Source: Flavobacteriales bacterium UBA2798 (lineage in GTDB: Bacteria; Bacteroidota; Bacteroidia; Flavobacteriales_D; UBA2798). Taken from it: 16,397 nt of DNA. Location of the stretch: the NCBI GenBank assembly GCA_002351955.1, contig DEHO01000021.1, positions 1 through 16,397 on the forward strand, written 5' to 3'. The first letter of the stretch is position 1. Every line of letters starts with the position of its first letter. The position numbers and the translations under genes are program-made. The notes below the pieces were generated by a model, which was given only the letters and a program-made list of their open reading frames with translations, did not search any database and was not told where the DNA came from. Of this stretch, positions 1 to 6,979 are shown one piece after another.

Positions 1-96
1 CGGATTTTTAGGGTTAGGTACAAAAGAAATAATATCAATATTGTTCTCATCATTTCGAATTTGATTTTATACTCGATTGCATATCATGGATATTAA
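1..96 (+). CDS. Possible C-terminal end of a gene entering from the left
   Basis: Frame 1 is open from the first base to a TAA at 94-96 and gives 31 residues, beginning basic (RIFRVRYKR) and then hydrophobic (INIVLIISNLILYSIAY). It overlaps the ATG of the next small ORF by 11 bases, an arrangement typical of operons. No start is visible and the family is not recognised. A 96-base open stretch in AT-rich DNA can arise by chance, so this is weak. Confidence 0.2.
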   Translation, partial: RIFRVRYKRNNINIVLIISNLILYSIAYHGY

Positions 97-241
97 AACA
101 CTTAGTGCTGAAGGATTAGTTGAAATTCTGACAGAAAAGGCCATGCTTTTATTTGCTTTTCGTGATCCGCAAGTCAAAGCCGTATTCGCAGCTGCTAAAA
201 AAGAAAACCCGAATTTTTCACTACTAGATTACTTTCAATGA
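86..241 (+). CDS. Small ORF, 51 aa, unknown function
   Basis: ATG at 86, TGA at 239-241. The product begins MDIKTLSAEGLVEILTEKAM and ends in NPNFSLLDYFQ. Its composition is that of a soluble, mostly helical small protein (LVEILTEKAMLLFAF, VKAVFAAAKKE) rather than random AT-rich translation. No Shine-Dalgarno-like sequence precedes it. It converges on the secreted - strand gene ending at 334, with 92 bases between the two stops. The family is not recognised. It could be an independent small gene or the remnant of a larger one broken by the neighbouring mobile module. Confidence 0.4.
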   Translation: MDIKTLSAEGLVEILTEKAMLLFAFRDPQVKAVFAAAKKENPNFSLLDYFQ

Positions 242-333
242 ATGTGACATTTTCACTTTATTTATTTAGATAGGTTACATTCTAATTTGATCAAATCTCT
301 TTAAATCTGTTCGAGTTATTTTATTAAAAAACT
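242..333. other. Convergent intergenic gap with weak inverted repeat
   Basis: This gap lies between two convergent stops. AATGTGAC (241-248) can pair with GTTACATT (274-281), eight pairs including one G-T wobble, around a 25-base loop. No U-run follows closely, so it is not a classical terminator. The 3' part of the second arm overlaps the 9-base word ATAGGTTAC (270-278), which recurs upstream of the recombinase gene. Confidence 0.2.
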
Positions 334-1143
334 TCAAGAAAATTTAAGTGAAATTATATACTTGTTTAGTATAAAACATAATGATTTCAACGTGTAATTT
401 ACCTTTAAGTTTAAAATTTTTAGTTGAGGAATGAAGAAAATCTCATATAAAGAAAACTTATTTATAGAAAAAATTCGAATCCCATCATCATTATTGCAGA
501 TTAGATAGAATGAGTTATTTATTTTTAAAATGAATTTATTTAAACATTTCTCAAATAAATCAAGTTTTACAGATTTCTGAATGTAAGAGTTAGTATCAGA
601 AATTATTAGACTGTCGTTTGTCTCCCTCCAAAATATTAATTCTTCTGGTTGGCTTAAATTAAATACAAATCGATTAATTTCTTTATATTTTTTAAAATTA
701 TAGTCAAAAAGAAATACTGTAGAGTTATATGTGTTAAAAAACATCCTATTGTACTGATAATCAAAATGTGAAAATCGACTAATATTTGACAATTTTTTCT
801 CATTTTTCAAGTTAAAGAATTCATTTTCTAGTAAATATTCATTTAAAAAAGTACTATTGCTAAAATTCAACGAATAGGTGTTTAAAATGATATCTGTAGG
901 TGATGATGAGAAAAATAATATATTGTTTGAATCATTTACTTTAATAGAATCAAACACTAATTCCCTTTCCAAGGAGTAAAAATATACGAAATTTTTATTA
1001 AACTCAGAATAAATCAATAAGGTATCAAAAACTTCGAAAGTGTATGGCTTAGTGAAAAGATTGTTATTGTAAACTGAAATATTAATTGTTGCATAGGTGA
1101 AATTTATTCCTGTATTAAAAAGTAAAAAAGCCAAAATTTTCAT
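334..1143 (-). CDS. Secreted beta-rich protein, candidate immunity protein of the RHS tip
   Basis: 269 aa. The ATG at 1143 is preferred over the upstream in-frame start at 1236, because the product then begins with a signal peptide (MKILAFLLFNTGINFTYA) and the longer version would run back through the end of the tip gene. It starts 16 bases after the tip stop on the same strand. The mature protein is rich in Phe, Tyr, Asn, Ile and Leu, with short beta-strand-like blocks throughout (for example SLIISDTNSYI and NSFYLICNNDDGIRIFSI), compatible with a small beta-propeller but not proving one. Position directly behind a toxin tip is where RHS immunity genes sit. Export to the periplasm would suit a toxin that attacks the cell wall, as with secreted immunity proteins of amidase effectors. 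No family is recognised, so the immunity role is inferred from position and signal peptide. Very low GC: 13 G/C in the 60 bases 481-540. Confidence 0.6.
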   Translation of the reverse strand: MKILAFLLFNTGINFTYATINISVYNNNLFTKPYTFEVFDTLLIYSEFNKNFVYFYSLERELVFDSIKVNDSNNILFFSSSPTDIILNTYSLNFSNSTFLNEYLLENEFFNLKNEKKLSNISRFSHFDYQYNRMFFNTYNSTVFLFDYNFKKYKEINRFVFNLSQPEELIFWRETNDSLIISDTNSYIQKSVKLDLFEKCLNKFILKINNSFYLICNNDDGIRIFSINKFSLYEIFFIPQLKILNLKVNYTLKSLCFILNKYIISLKFS

Positions 1144-1159
1144 AATAACAAAATTTAGA

Positions 1160-2158
1160 TTAGTTTCCACCCATTGCCTTAGTTGGAGTTGGTCCTGGTC
1201 CAGGTGTTGATTGTGAAGGAACTCCTGCGGCCTCATTTATCATGTTTTCACCTTGCTTTTGAGCATTTGCTATAATATCTTGGAAAATCAAGAATCTGCT
1301 TACAAATTCTCCAGGGGCACCAGCAGCTGTCATTGTTTTATCATTTTTATATGACATGTAAACCCAATCCTGCATATATTTTGGCTCTTCTTCCGGTATA
1401 TTTCCTTGCACAATAGCCTGCTTGGATTTAGGATCATTAGGATCCAAAATTATTACCACATGCCAAAAATTACCTTTTTGACCTAATATATACATATCTC
1501 CTGCAACTGCATTTTTTCGGTCTACCTTGTAGGAATTTTTCTCTAATGCATTAGCTCCAGCGTAATTTTTTACTAGTTTTTTAAATTGCGCTACATCACC
1601 TTCTTTAATTTCAAAGGAATTATCTGGATTATTTGGATTTGGTACAAAATTTTTATCCTCATTTGAAATTGTTGAGGCTTCTGTTTTTAAAGTAAGCGGT
1701 AACCCATTTTTAGCCGCATATTCTATTAATAGTTCGAATGCAAGGTCCGCGCAGTCAAATTTAATTCCCTTCGATTTGTATTCTTCTATTTTTGTCTGAA
1801 CAGTTTGAGAATATTGGACAAAATCTGAATAATACCACTGCCGTGATGTTTTCCATGCTTCTGCTCCATCTAAATCTATTGCCCATATCGGTGTATTGCT
1901 TGAAAACTGATAAACCGATAACTCTGGATATTTATCATGTATTGGATCAACAGAAAAAAATCTACCTAATCGGGTGTTATTTAATCGTAGCCCGTAGTCT
2001 TGAATATTACTTGTTCCCGAAATTAGATTTAAATTCTCTTTTCCATTAAACCCAAATCTGTACGCCGATGAACTAAACTCCCTCTCCTGCAACACCACCC
2101 CGAAGGGTGTGTAATTAGTGCTGTAAATCAATGCTTTATATGTCGAAACTCTAGTCAA
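1160..2158 (-). CDS. Orphan RHS tip with papain/NlpC-P60-like toxin domain, start missing
   Basis: Up to 332 aa counted from a TTG at 2158. The frame is open only to a TAG at 2197-2195 and has no ATG before residue 222, so this is a 5'-truncated RHS fragment or a TTG-started gene coupled to the recombinase stop it overlaps. Residues about 16-99 are the end of the Bacteroidota RHS core: NYTPFG, YRFGFNGKE, DYGLRLNNTRLGRFFSVDP, YPELSVYQF and IDLDG. After IDLDG99 the sequence changes to a warhead. FDCADL places Cys136 at a helix start, GDMYILG...WHVVIIL places His233 on a strand, and IVQGN (Asn253) could supply the third polar residue, the layout of papain-fold NlpC/P60, CHAP or amidase hydrolases. 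The tail is Pro-rich (STPGPGPTPTK). Likely role: contact-toxin warhead, plausibly acting on peptidoglycan. Other papain-fold activities (deamidase, transglutaminase, protease) cannot be excluded. Confidence 0.75.
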   Translation of the reverse strand: MTRVSTYKALIYSTNYTPFGVVLQEREFSSSAYRFGFNGKENLNLISGTSNIQDYGLRLNNTRLGRFFSVDPIHDKYPELSVYQFSSNTPIWAIDLDGAEAWKTSRQWYYSDFVQYSQTVQTKIEEYKSKGIKFDCADLAFELLIEYAAKNGLPLTLKTEASTISNEDKNFVPNPNNPDNSFEIKEGDVAQFKKLVKNYAGANALEKNSYKVDRKNAVAGDMYILGQKGNFWHVVIILDPNDPKSKQAIVQGNIPEEEPKYMQDWVYMSYKNDKTMTAAGAPGEFVSRFLIFQDIIANAQKQGENMINEAAGVPSQSTPGPGPTPTKAMGGN

Positions 2159-3254
2159 TTGGATTGAAATATACTGCTTTTTTCTGTGTTTTTCCTATGG
2201 AATCAATAGTATCGTACGCTTTCTGAAGTTCGATGTTCATGTAACTTTGTGCAATGGAAATATAGCGATAAAACTCCTTACTTCCAGGTGAGTGACCACT
2301 AAATTGTCGAACAATTTGCTCTGGAACTCCTAACCTTAATAAGGTTGTTATTCCAGTTCTCCTCATTGTATGAGATGTAACATGGTCTGAAAACGTATAA
2401 TGAAGTTTTTTCTTTTTGTCCTTGTAAATAACAAAAGGTATACCTCTCCGCCTTCTCGTTTTTATTAGTGTTTGATTGAACCCTGCCAGAAAGCAAATTT
2501 TCTTTAGTTCTAAATTTAATCTTGATTTCGAACGCTTTGGCAAGAGGAGTTTATTCTTAAGCGAAAAATATTTGAAAACGATGTGGCATGCATATTCAGG
2601 TAGTAAGATGCGAACAGGTGTATCTGTTTTCATTGTCCGGAGCTCCAAAAAACGATGATTTCCTTCTATTACAATATTAGACGGAGTAAGACTCATTAAA
2701 TCTGAAAAGCGAAGTCCGACTGTACACCCAAAAACAAAAATATCCTTTGCCTCTTTTAACTTATCAGTTAGGCTTTCTTCAAATGATGCATTATGAATCA
2801 AGTACCCCAATTGCTCCGGACTCAGAACGACAAATTGACTATTTTCTTTAGAGACGTAAAATCTTCGATGAAAATCTCCAATGGCAAGGTTCTTTTCCTT
2901 GACCAGGAAACTCATAAATACTTTTATGTCCTTTAGTACCGTGCCAACGTAATTATCGATATAATTCAAATCATCATATAAATACGAAGTAAACTTCTTG
3001 TAAAAATCCTTCCAGTAATTCGATGCAGCAGATAATTCGCGCTTAGTTAATCGGGTTACAATAAATAGCTGAATGGTAAATTTTTTTTCAACGCAAAAAT
3101 CTTTCAAAAGCCTTAAAGTATTAGTGTAGTTACTAAATGTAGTGTCCTTGAATTTTGCTCCATTGGATTTGAGCCTCTTTCCATTAGCTGATTTTTTAAT
3201 GAACTCATCAAACAATTCAAAGAATGATTCATTGGTAACAATTTTTTTGGCCAT
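2151..3254 (-). CDS. Tyrosine recombinase / phage-type integrase
   Basis: 367 aa from the ATG at 3254. Residues about 10-135 form the helical SAM-like core-binding domain usual in Bacteroidota integrases. Residues about 145-350 form the catalytic domain with the full set of signature residues: Arg182 in VGLRFSDL, Lys209 in RTMKTD, His295 and Arg298 in SHTMRRTG, His321 in FSGHS, and Tyr331 as the most likely nucleophile (FYRYI; Tyr329 is the alternative). The length and complete motif set suggest an active enzyme that breaks and rejoins DNA at specific sites. The stop at 2153-2151 lies inside the RHS tip frame, so the gene ends exactly where RHS homology begins, much as phage integrases abut their attachment site. 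This implies that the recombinase and the tip move as a unit or that the RHS gene is the target. Confidence 0.9.
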   Translation of the reverse strand: MAKKIVTNESFFELFDEFIKKSANGKRLKSNGAKFKDTTFSNYTNTLRLLKDFCVEKKFTIQLFIVTRLTKRELSAASNYWKDFYKKFTSYLYDDLNYIDNYVGTVLKDIKVFMSFLVKEKNLAIGDFHRRFYVSKENSQFVVLSPEQLGYLIHNASFEESLTDKLKEAKDIFVFGCTVGLRFSDLMSLTPSNIVIEGNHRFLELRTMKTDTPVRILLPEYACHIVFKYFSLKNKLLLPKRSKSRLNLELKKICFLAGFNQTLIKTRRRRGIPFVIYKDKKKKLHYTFSDHVTSHTMRRTGITTLLRLGVPEQIVRQFSGHSPGSKEFYRYISIAQSYMNIELQKAYDTIDSIGKTQKKAVYFNPID

Positions 3255-3470
3255 AAATAAGAAGGTTTAACTATTAAAAAAACATAGGTTACTTGCAATT
3301 CGGAAAAGAGCGCTTCAAAATGGAACATGAACCTTTTATATTGTTTTTGCTATTGATAGGAAATAAATAGCCCTCAAATATGACTCGAATACGAATAAAT
3401 TCTTTTGAATGAACATGATTTTATGCAAAAAACAGCTATTTATTAAAATTCTAGAAAATTAAAGGTGTAG

Positions 3471-3478
3471 TAAATTTG
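3471..3478 (+). promoter_or_regulatory. Possible -7 box TAAATTTG
   Basis: TAAATTTG matches the Bacteroidota TAnnTTTG element exactly. The upstream element at the ideal spacing (3449-3451) is TTC instead of TTG. Transcription would start near 3485 and leave a leader of about 280 bases before the first operon gene. A word of this kind is common by chance in AT-rich DNA. Confidence 0.22.
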
Positions 3479-3685
3479 CCTATAATTTACTGATATAAAG
3501 ACATATGTATTAATGTATAAACACTTATCTGGAGGATTTTTAACAAAAAACCTGTGAAGAGCATCGATAATTAACGAATAGGTTTAATTTAAAAAGACTG
3601 TGACTTTTATAAATTCTTAATTACTTAATAATCTGTACAAAATGAGATTCAAAATAAATTATATGATATATTTTAAATGCCATAT

Positions 3686-3715
3686 TTGGTTGTTGAATAA
3701 AAATATCAATATTTG
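3686..3715 (+). promoter_or_regulatory. Candidate promoter of the RHS operon (TTG-N19-AATATTTG)
   Basis: TTG at 3686-3688 is followed after exactly 19 bases by AATATTTG (3708-3715), one mismatch from the Bacteroidota major sigma consensus TTG-N19-TAnnTTTG. Transcription would begin near 3721, about 45 bases before the GTG start of the first operon gene, which is a sensible leader length. Proposed from pattern only. Confidence 0.35.
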
Positions 3716-3765
3716 AATGTTTAAAACTTGAAGCCGGTACATAATATAAGCTCTGCTGAATAATA

Positions 3766-5868
3766 GTGATTGTATATCTGATCATAGCGCAAATGGTAAC
3801 TTCTGCCAACATAACAAAAACAGATTCCGTAATTAAGCATTCAGCTAATAATAAGTTTTACTCTGCTCTTACCCAATTTCAAACTACCACAAGGGGGTAT
3901 GTGTCATTCAGCTTTGATTATGGTGCGGTTCCATATGTTATCAATAGCCGATCTCCTATAGGGTTGTTTAGGACCGAGGGCAATGTAGGGATAGATGTTT
4001 ATGGTATACCCCTTTCAGCCAGCTTTTACTATAACAGTTTGAAGAATGTTTCAGGGCTTAATAATTATTTCAGGGTTTCATTTGACGCGCAAAGATACAA
4101 GGATCTCAGAAACAGAAAGATTGATCTTTCATTGCATAAGTTAAAAGAAGATGAAAAGCTGTTATTACTTCAAAAGCAAAACCTTTTAAAGAAGCAATTG
4201 TTTTTGCAACACCAAAAAGAATCATTTAATCTTTCTGATAGTTTATTTGTTGATGGCATCATCCCCAATGGGACATTAATCTCAATTCCCGGAGAGATTG
4301 GAACCGATACCATCGATTTTGGGGGATTCAATCCAACGTCAGCAAGGGAATACTTCAAAACATTATATACTGCACGTCTTGATGGAATAAATCACCAATT
4401 AAAAGAAATTGAAGATTCACGGAATGCTATCAAGCAACAGATTTCCGAATTGGAATATTTAATATCCTTGGATAATTATTCTGTACCAGGGATGACAAAA
4501 ATGCAACAATTTACCAGTGGTATTCAAAAATTTGAAATAGGAATGTGTTACCCATCTTACAATACCATCGCATTTAGTGGAATTGCAATGAAAGGGATTA
4601 ATATGGAATGGACAAAAGGATCTTTGTTCTTTAGCATATCACACGGAAACACCATAAATAACCTGTTGGCAACCCCGAACCTGGTAAATCAGAATATTAA
4701 TTTCACGCGTAATCTTTACAACTTCTTTGACTTCCCTAACCTATCCAATGGTAGGAGAATTTCTGCCGTACGATTTGGATGGGGAGCTAAGCAAAAAACA
4801 CATTTACACGTTGGCTATTTATACGGAATGGGTATGCAAAGTTACCTAGGTCCGGAAAGTGGTGATATCGAAAAAAACCATGTTCTGGATTTCGATGCTG
4901 CATTGATTTCTAAAAGAGGAATAACCTTAGAAGCGTTATATGGCAGGTCCCAGGTAATACCTGTATCGGACGAAAATGCAAATAATGAGACCAATTCAAC
5001 CCAGGCTTTTTTTAATACAGGAAGATCAAACGCAGGTTCTTTAAGATCAAAATTACCAATGCAAAAAATAGGTGCTGATTTCATGGGGCACATTAGAATA
5101 ATTCAACCCTTCTTTAAAAGTTTTGGTGTCGGTTTCATTCTTTCTGATCATTTCAGAATGGAATACAAAATTGAAAAGCGATTTGCAAAAAATTGGTCTG
5201 CCGGTTTAATGTATAGAAGAGATCAGGATAATTTGTCAGAACTGCTGAATTATCAGAACATAATTACTTCGTGCGGATTTACTTTAAAAGGAAGGACAGG
5301 AAAAAAATCTACTATCAGAGTTAATATTCAACCCCTGATTCACACAATGAATTATTTCCCTGATGGAAGTCAATTGAACAATCGAAATATAATCCTTAAT
5401 GGTGTGTATTCATTCATTTCAACCACTAACAAGCTAAAGACCAGTATAATCATTACATCCAATTATTATAATGTTGCAACTGCTACCGGAAATTTTAAAT
5501 ATTCAGGATTAATGGCTAATGCGGGTTTTGTGACAAAGAAATTTGAAAACAGAATGATGGCATCTGCCTATTTTTCACCCGTACTTGATACACTATCTCT
5601 GGGAAACTATTTTTTAGCAACTGATGAATTAAGTATTAAGACCGGAAAAAAAATGAGGGTAAATGGCGGAGTTAAAATTTCTCAAAGCGAATTATTCGAT
5701 TTCCAAATAGGTGGCTTATTTCGGGTTAACTACACTTTTAACAAATTGATTTCCGCCGAGTTTTCTGGAGAATCAGTAATGAAAGGAGATTTCTACAACT
5801 ATTATTCTCCCCAAGTTATTTCAGGGTTTCCATTTTATTGCTATTCAAAAATTTCAATCCACTGGTAA
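3766..5868 (+). CDS. Outer-membrane beta-barrel-like protein with coiled coils, first gene of RHS operon
   Basis: 700 aa from a GTG at 3766. The frame is closed by TGA at 3757, so little more can be added upstream. The N-terminus (MIVYLIIAQMVTSA) is hydrophobic like a signal peptide but lacks the usual basic residues, so the start is uncertain or the signal has lost its beginning. Residues about 45-110 form beta strands. About 109-155 and 195-237 are Lys/Leu/Glu/Gln-rich helices typical of coiled coils. From about 250 to the end, alternating polar/apolar strands (for example FGWGAKQKTHLHVGYLYGMG, WSAGLMYRRDQ) continue to a C-terminal aromatic residue (YSKISIHW), as in outer-membrane barrels. 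It is separated by a single base from the next gene. Its place at the head of an RHS operon suggests an anchor, channel or export partner for the RHS proteins, which is inference. I know no named family. Confidence 0.7.
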   Translation: MIVYLIIAQMVTSANITKTDSVIKHSANNKFYSALTQFQTTTRGYVSFSFDYGAVPYVINSRSPIGLFRTEGNVGIDVYGIPLSASFYYNSLKNVSGLNNYFRVSFDAQRYKDLRNRKIDLSLHKLKEDEKLLLLQKQNLLKKQLFLQHQKESFNLSDSLFVDGIIPNGTLISIPGEIGTDTIDFGGFNPTSAREYFKTLYTARLDGINHQLKEIEDSRNAIKQQISELEYLISLDNYSVPGMTKMQQFTSGIQKFEIGMCYPSYNTIAFSGIAMKGINMEWTKGSLFFSISHGNTINNLLATPNLVNQNINFTRNLYNFFDFPNLSNGRRISAVRFGWGAKQKTHLHVGYLYGMGMQSYLGPESGDIEKNHVLDFDAALISKRGITLEALYGRSQVIPVSDENANNETNSTQAFFNTGRSNAGSLRSKLPMQKIGADFMGHIRIIQPFFKSFGVGFILSDHFRMEYKIEKRFAKNWSAGLMYRRDQDNLSELLNYQNIITSCGFTLKGRTGKKSTIRVNIQPLIHTMNYFPDGSQLNNRNIILNGVYSFISTTNKLKTSIIITSNYYNVATATGNFKYSGLMANAGFVTKKFENRMMASAYFSPVLDTLSLGNYFLATDELSIKTGKKMRVNGGVKISQSELFDFQIGGLFRVNYTFNKLISAEFSGESVMKGDFYNYYSPQVISGFPFYCYSKISIHW

Positions 5869-5869
5869 T

Positions 5870-6979
5870 ATGAACCAAAAAGTTTCACTCATTCTTAGCA
5901 CTCTGCTTTTCATTTTAGGCATGCAGATTTCGCAAGCACAACTTTCTATTTCCGGGGCTGGCTGGAATCCATTTAATATTACCCCAATTTCTGTATGTCA
6001 GGCAAACATTACAAATATGGGGCAACAGGAAACAGTAGTACTTGAATCCCGCCTTTTCAATTCAGCTAATGAACCCATTTTACAAGTAGTAACCGCTCCC
6101 TTTGTTGTAAAGTCGGGGATGAATCCGGGACATTTGCTTCCAATTACAATTTCATCTTTCAGTTATGGTGTTTCCGGTCAGGCGCAGTTTATCCGATCCA
6201 ACCATACTTTACCTTCTGGTAGCTTCCGTTTATGCATCACAATTAGAAGCTTAACTTCTGAGTTTACAGATGACTATTGCGACGAGTTTAACTCAGATTT
6301 GAACTCTTATCTGCATTTAGTTTATCCCTACGATAAGGATACAATTGAAGAAACCCATCCAATGCTAATCTGGGCGCATTCAGAACCGTTTAATGTCCTG
6401 ATTCAGGGGGAATATTTCCGTTTAATACTTGTAAAGAACAATTCAGATCAAACTGCAGAATCTGCTGTAACTGTAAATCTTCCCCAATACCAAAAAAATT
6501 ATGTGAATACGCATGAACTTCAATATCCCCTGGAGTTAAAGGCTTTACAAGAAGGAGAAACCTATAGTTGGCAAATACAAAAAATATCAAATGGCAGCAT
6601 TGTTCAGAAATCGGAAGCATGGAGTTTTACCATAAAAAAACCGGGGCAGCTTCCCGGAATTATTTTCGCGTCTGTTAAATCCCATCTTGAAAACAGTTGG
6701 CACATTCCGCGTGCTGATATTCTATACTTCAGATTTGATGAGGGTTATTTTTCATCAAAAACTCAATTTTTCGTTCGCGGTGATGATGGTATAAAAATCC
6801 CTGTTGTTGTTGATGGGCTGGATGTCAATAATGAGCCTATTGAAAAAACTACAGTGGATGTCGGTTTTAACCGTTGTGCCTTAAACGTAAAGAAAAACAA
6901 CCTCAAAAAAGGCAAATACACACTTGAGGTTAAGGATTCCAAAAACAAAAGTTATTATCTCCGTTTCAATGTCAACTAA
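5870..6979 (+). CDS. Secreted beta-sandwich protein resembling TANFOR-domain proteins
   Basis: 369 aa, ATG at 5870, one base after the previous stop. The signal peptide (MNQKVSLILSTLLFILGMQISQA) probably ends at residue 23. Residues about 24-130 form an Ig-like segment ending in LPSGSFRLCITI; about 130-150 hold DYCDEFNSDLNSYLHLVYP; about 155-255 hold a second domain opening with HPMLIWAHSEP and containing GETYSWQIQK. This LP.G.Y..C...C..F...P......P...W plan recalls the TANFOR-type surface proteins of Bacteroidota, a resemblance recalled rather than computed. The remaining ~100 residues form another beta domain (GDDGIKIPVVVDGLDV...KKGKYTLEVKD). Likely exported to the periplasm or surface as an accessory of the RHS proteins. 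It ends inside the next gene (11-base overlap), indicating translational coupling. Confidence 0.65.
   Translation: MNQKVSLILSTLLFILGMQISQAQLSISGAGWNPFNITPISVCQANITNMGQQETVVLESRLFNSANEPILQVVTAPFVVKSGMNPGHLLPITISSFSYGVSGQAQFIRSNHTLPSGSFRLCITIRSLTSEFTDDYCDEFNSDLNSYLHLVYPYDKDTIEETHPMLIWAHSEPFNVLIQGEYFRLILVKNNSDQTAESAVTVNLPQYQKNYVNTHELQYPLELKALQEGETYSWQIQKISNGSIVQKSEAWSFTIKKPGQLPGIIFASVKSHLENSWHIPRADILYFRFDEGYFSSKTQFFVRGDDGIKIPVVVDGLDVNNEPIEKTTVDVGFNRCALNVKKNNLKKGKYTLEVKDSKNKSYYLRFNVN

Larger units (their letters stand above)
3255..3765. other. Non-coding AT-rich region between the divergent modules
   Basis: About 510 bases separate the leftward recombinase from the rightward RHS operon. No ORF here has convincing protein-like composition, and no RHS 5' remnant is visible on the - strand, as would be expected if the recombinase module had simply split an RHS gene here. 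The region holds two rightward promoter candidates (described separately), the word ATAGGTTAC (3284-3292) also found past the immunity gene, and an imperfect inverted pair AAACCT (3548-3553) / AGGTTT (3580-3585). A GGAGG at 3531-3535 is not followed by a usable ORF. Confidence 0.6.

Noticed and set aside
1144..1236. N-terminal extension of the - strand gene ending at 334, starting at 1236
   Set aside because: The extra 31 residues run in another frame across the end of the RHS tip gene, and would place the clear signal peptide in the interior. The ATG at 1143 explains the data better.
1792..2049. 85-codon + strand ORF opposite the RHS tip
   Set aside because: Lies antisense within a well-supported coding frame and has no family-like features, so it is a shadow of AT-rich coding sequence.
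3531..3570. GGAGG ribosome-binding-like sequence at 3531-3535
   Set aside because: No ORF of more than a few codons begins within range, and Bacteroidota rarely depend on such a site.
3621..3812. 63-codon - strand ORF in the intergenic region
   Set aside because: Low-complexity composition typical of chance ORFs in AT-rich DNA, and it overlaps the promoter candidate and start of the + strand operon.
6924..6968. Earlier start for the lipoprotein gene
   Set aside because: It would put 15 residues ahead of the lipobox signal and lengthen the overlap with the preceding gene. The ATG at 6969 gives a standard lipoprotein N-terminus.
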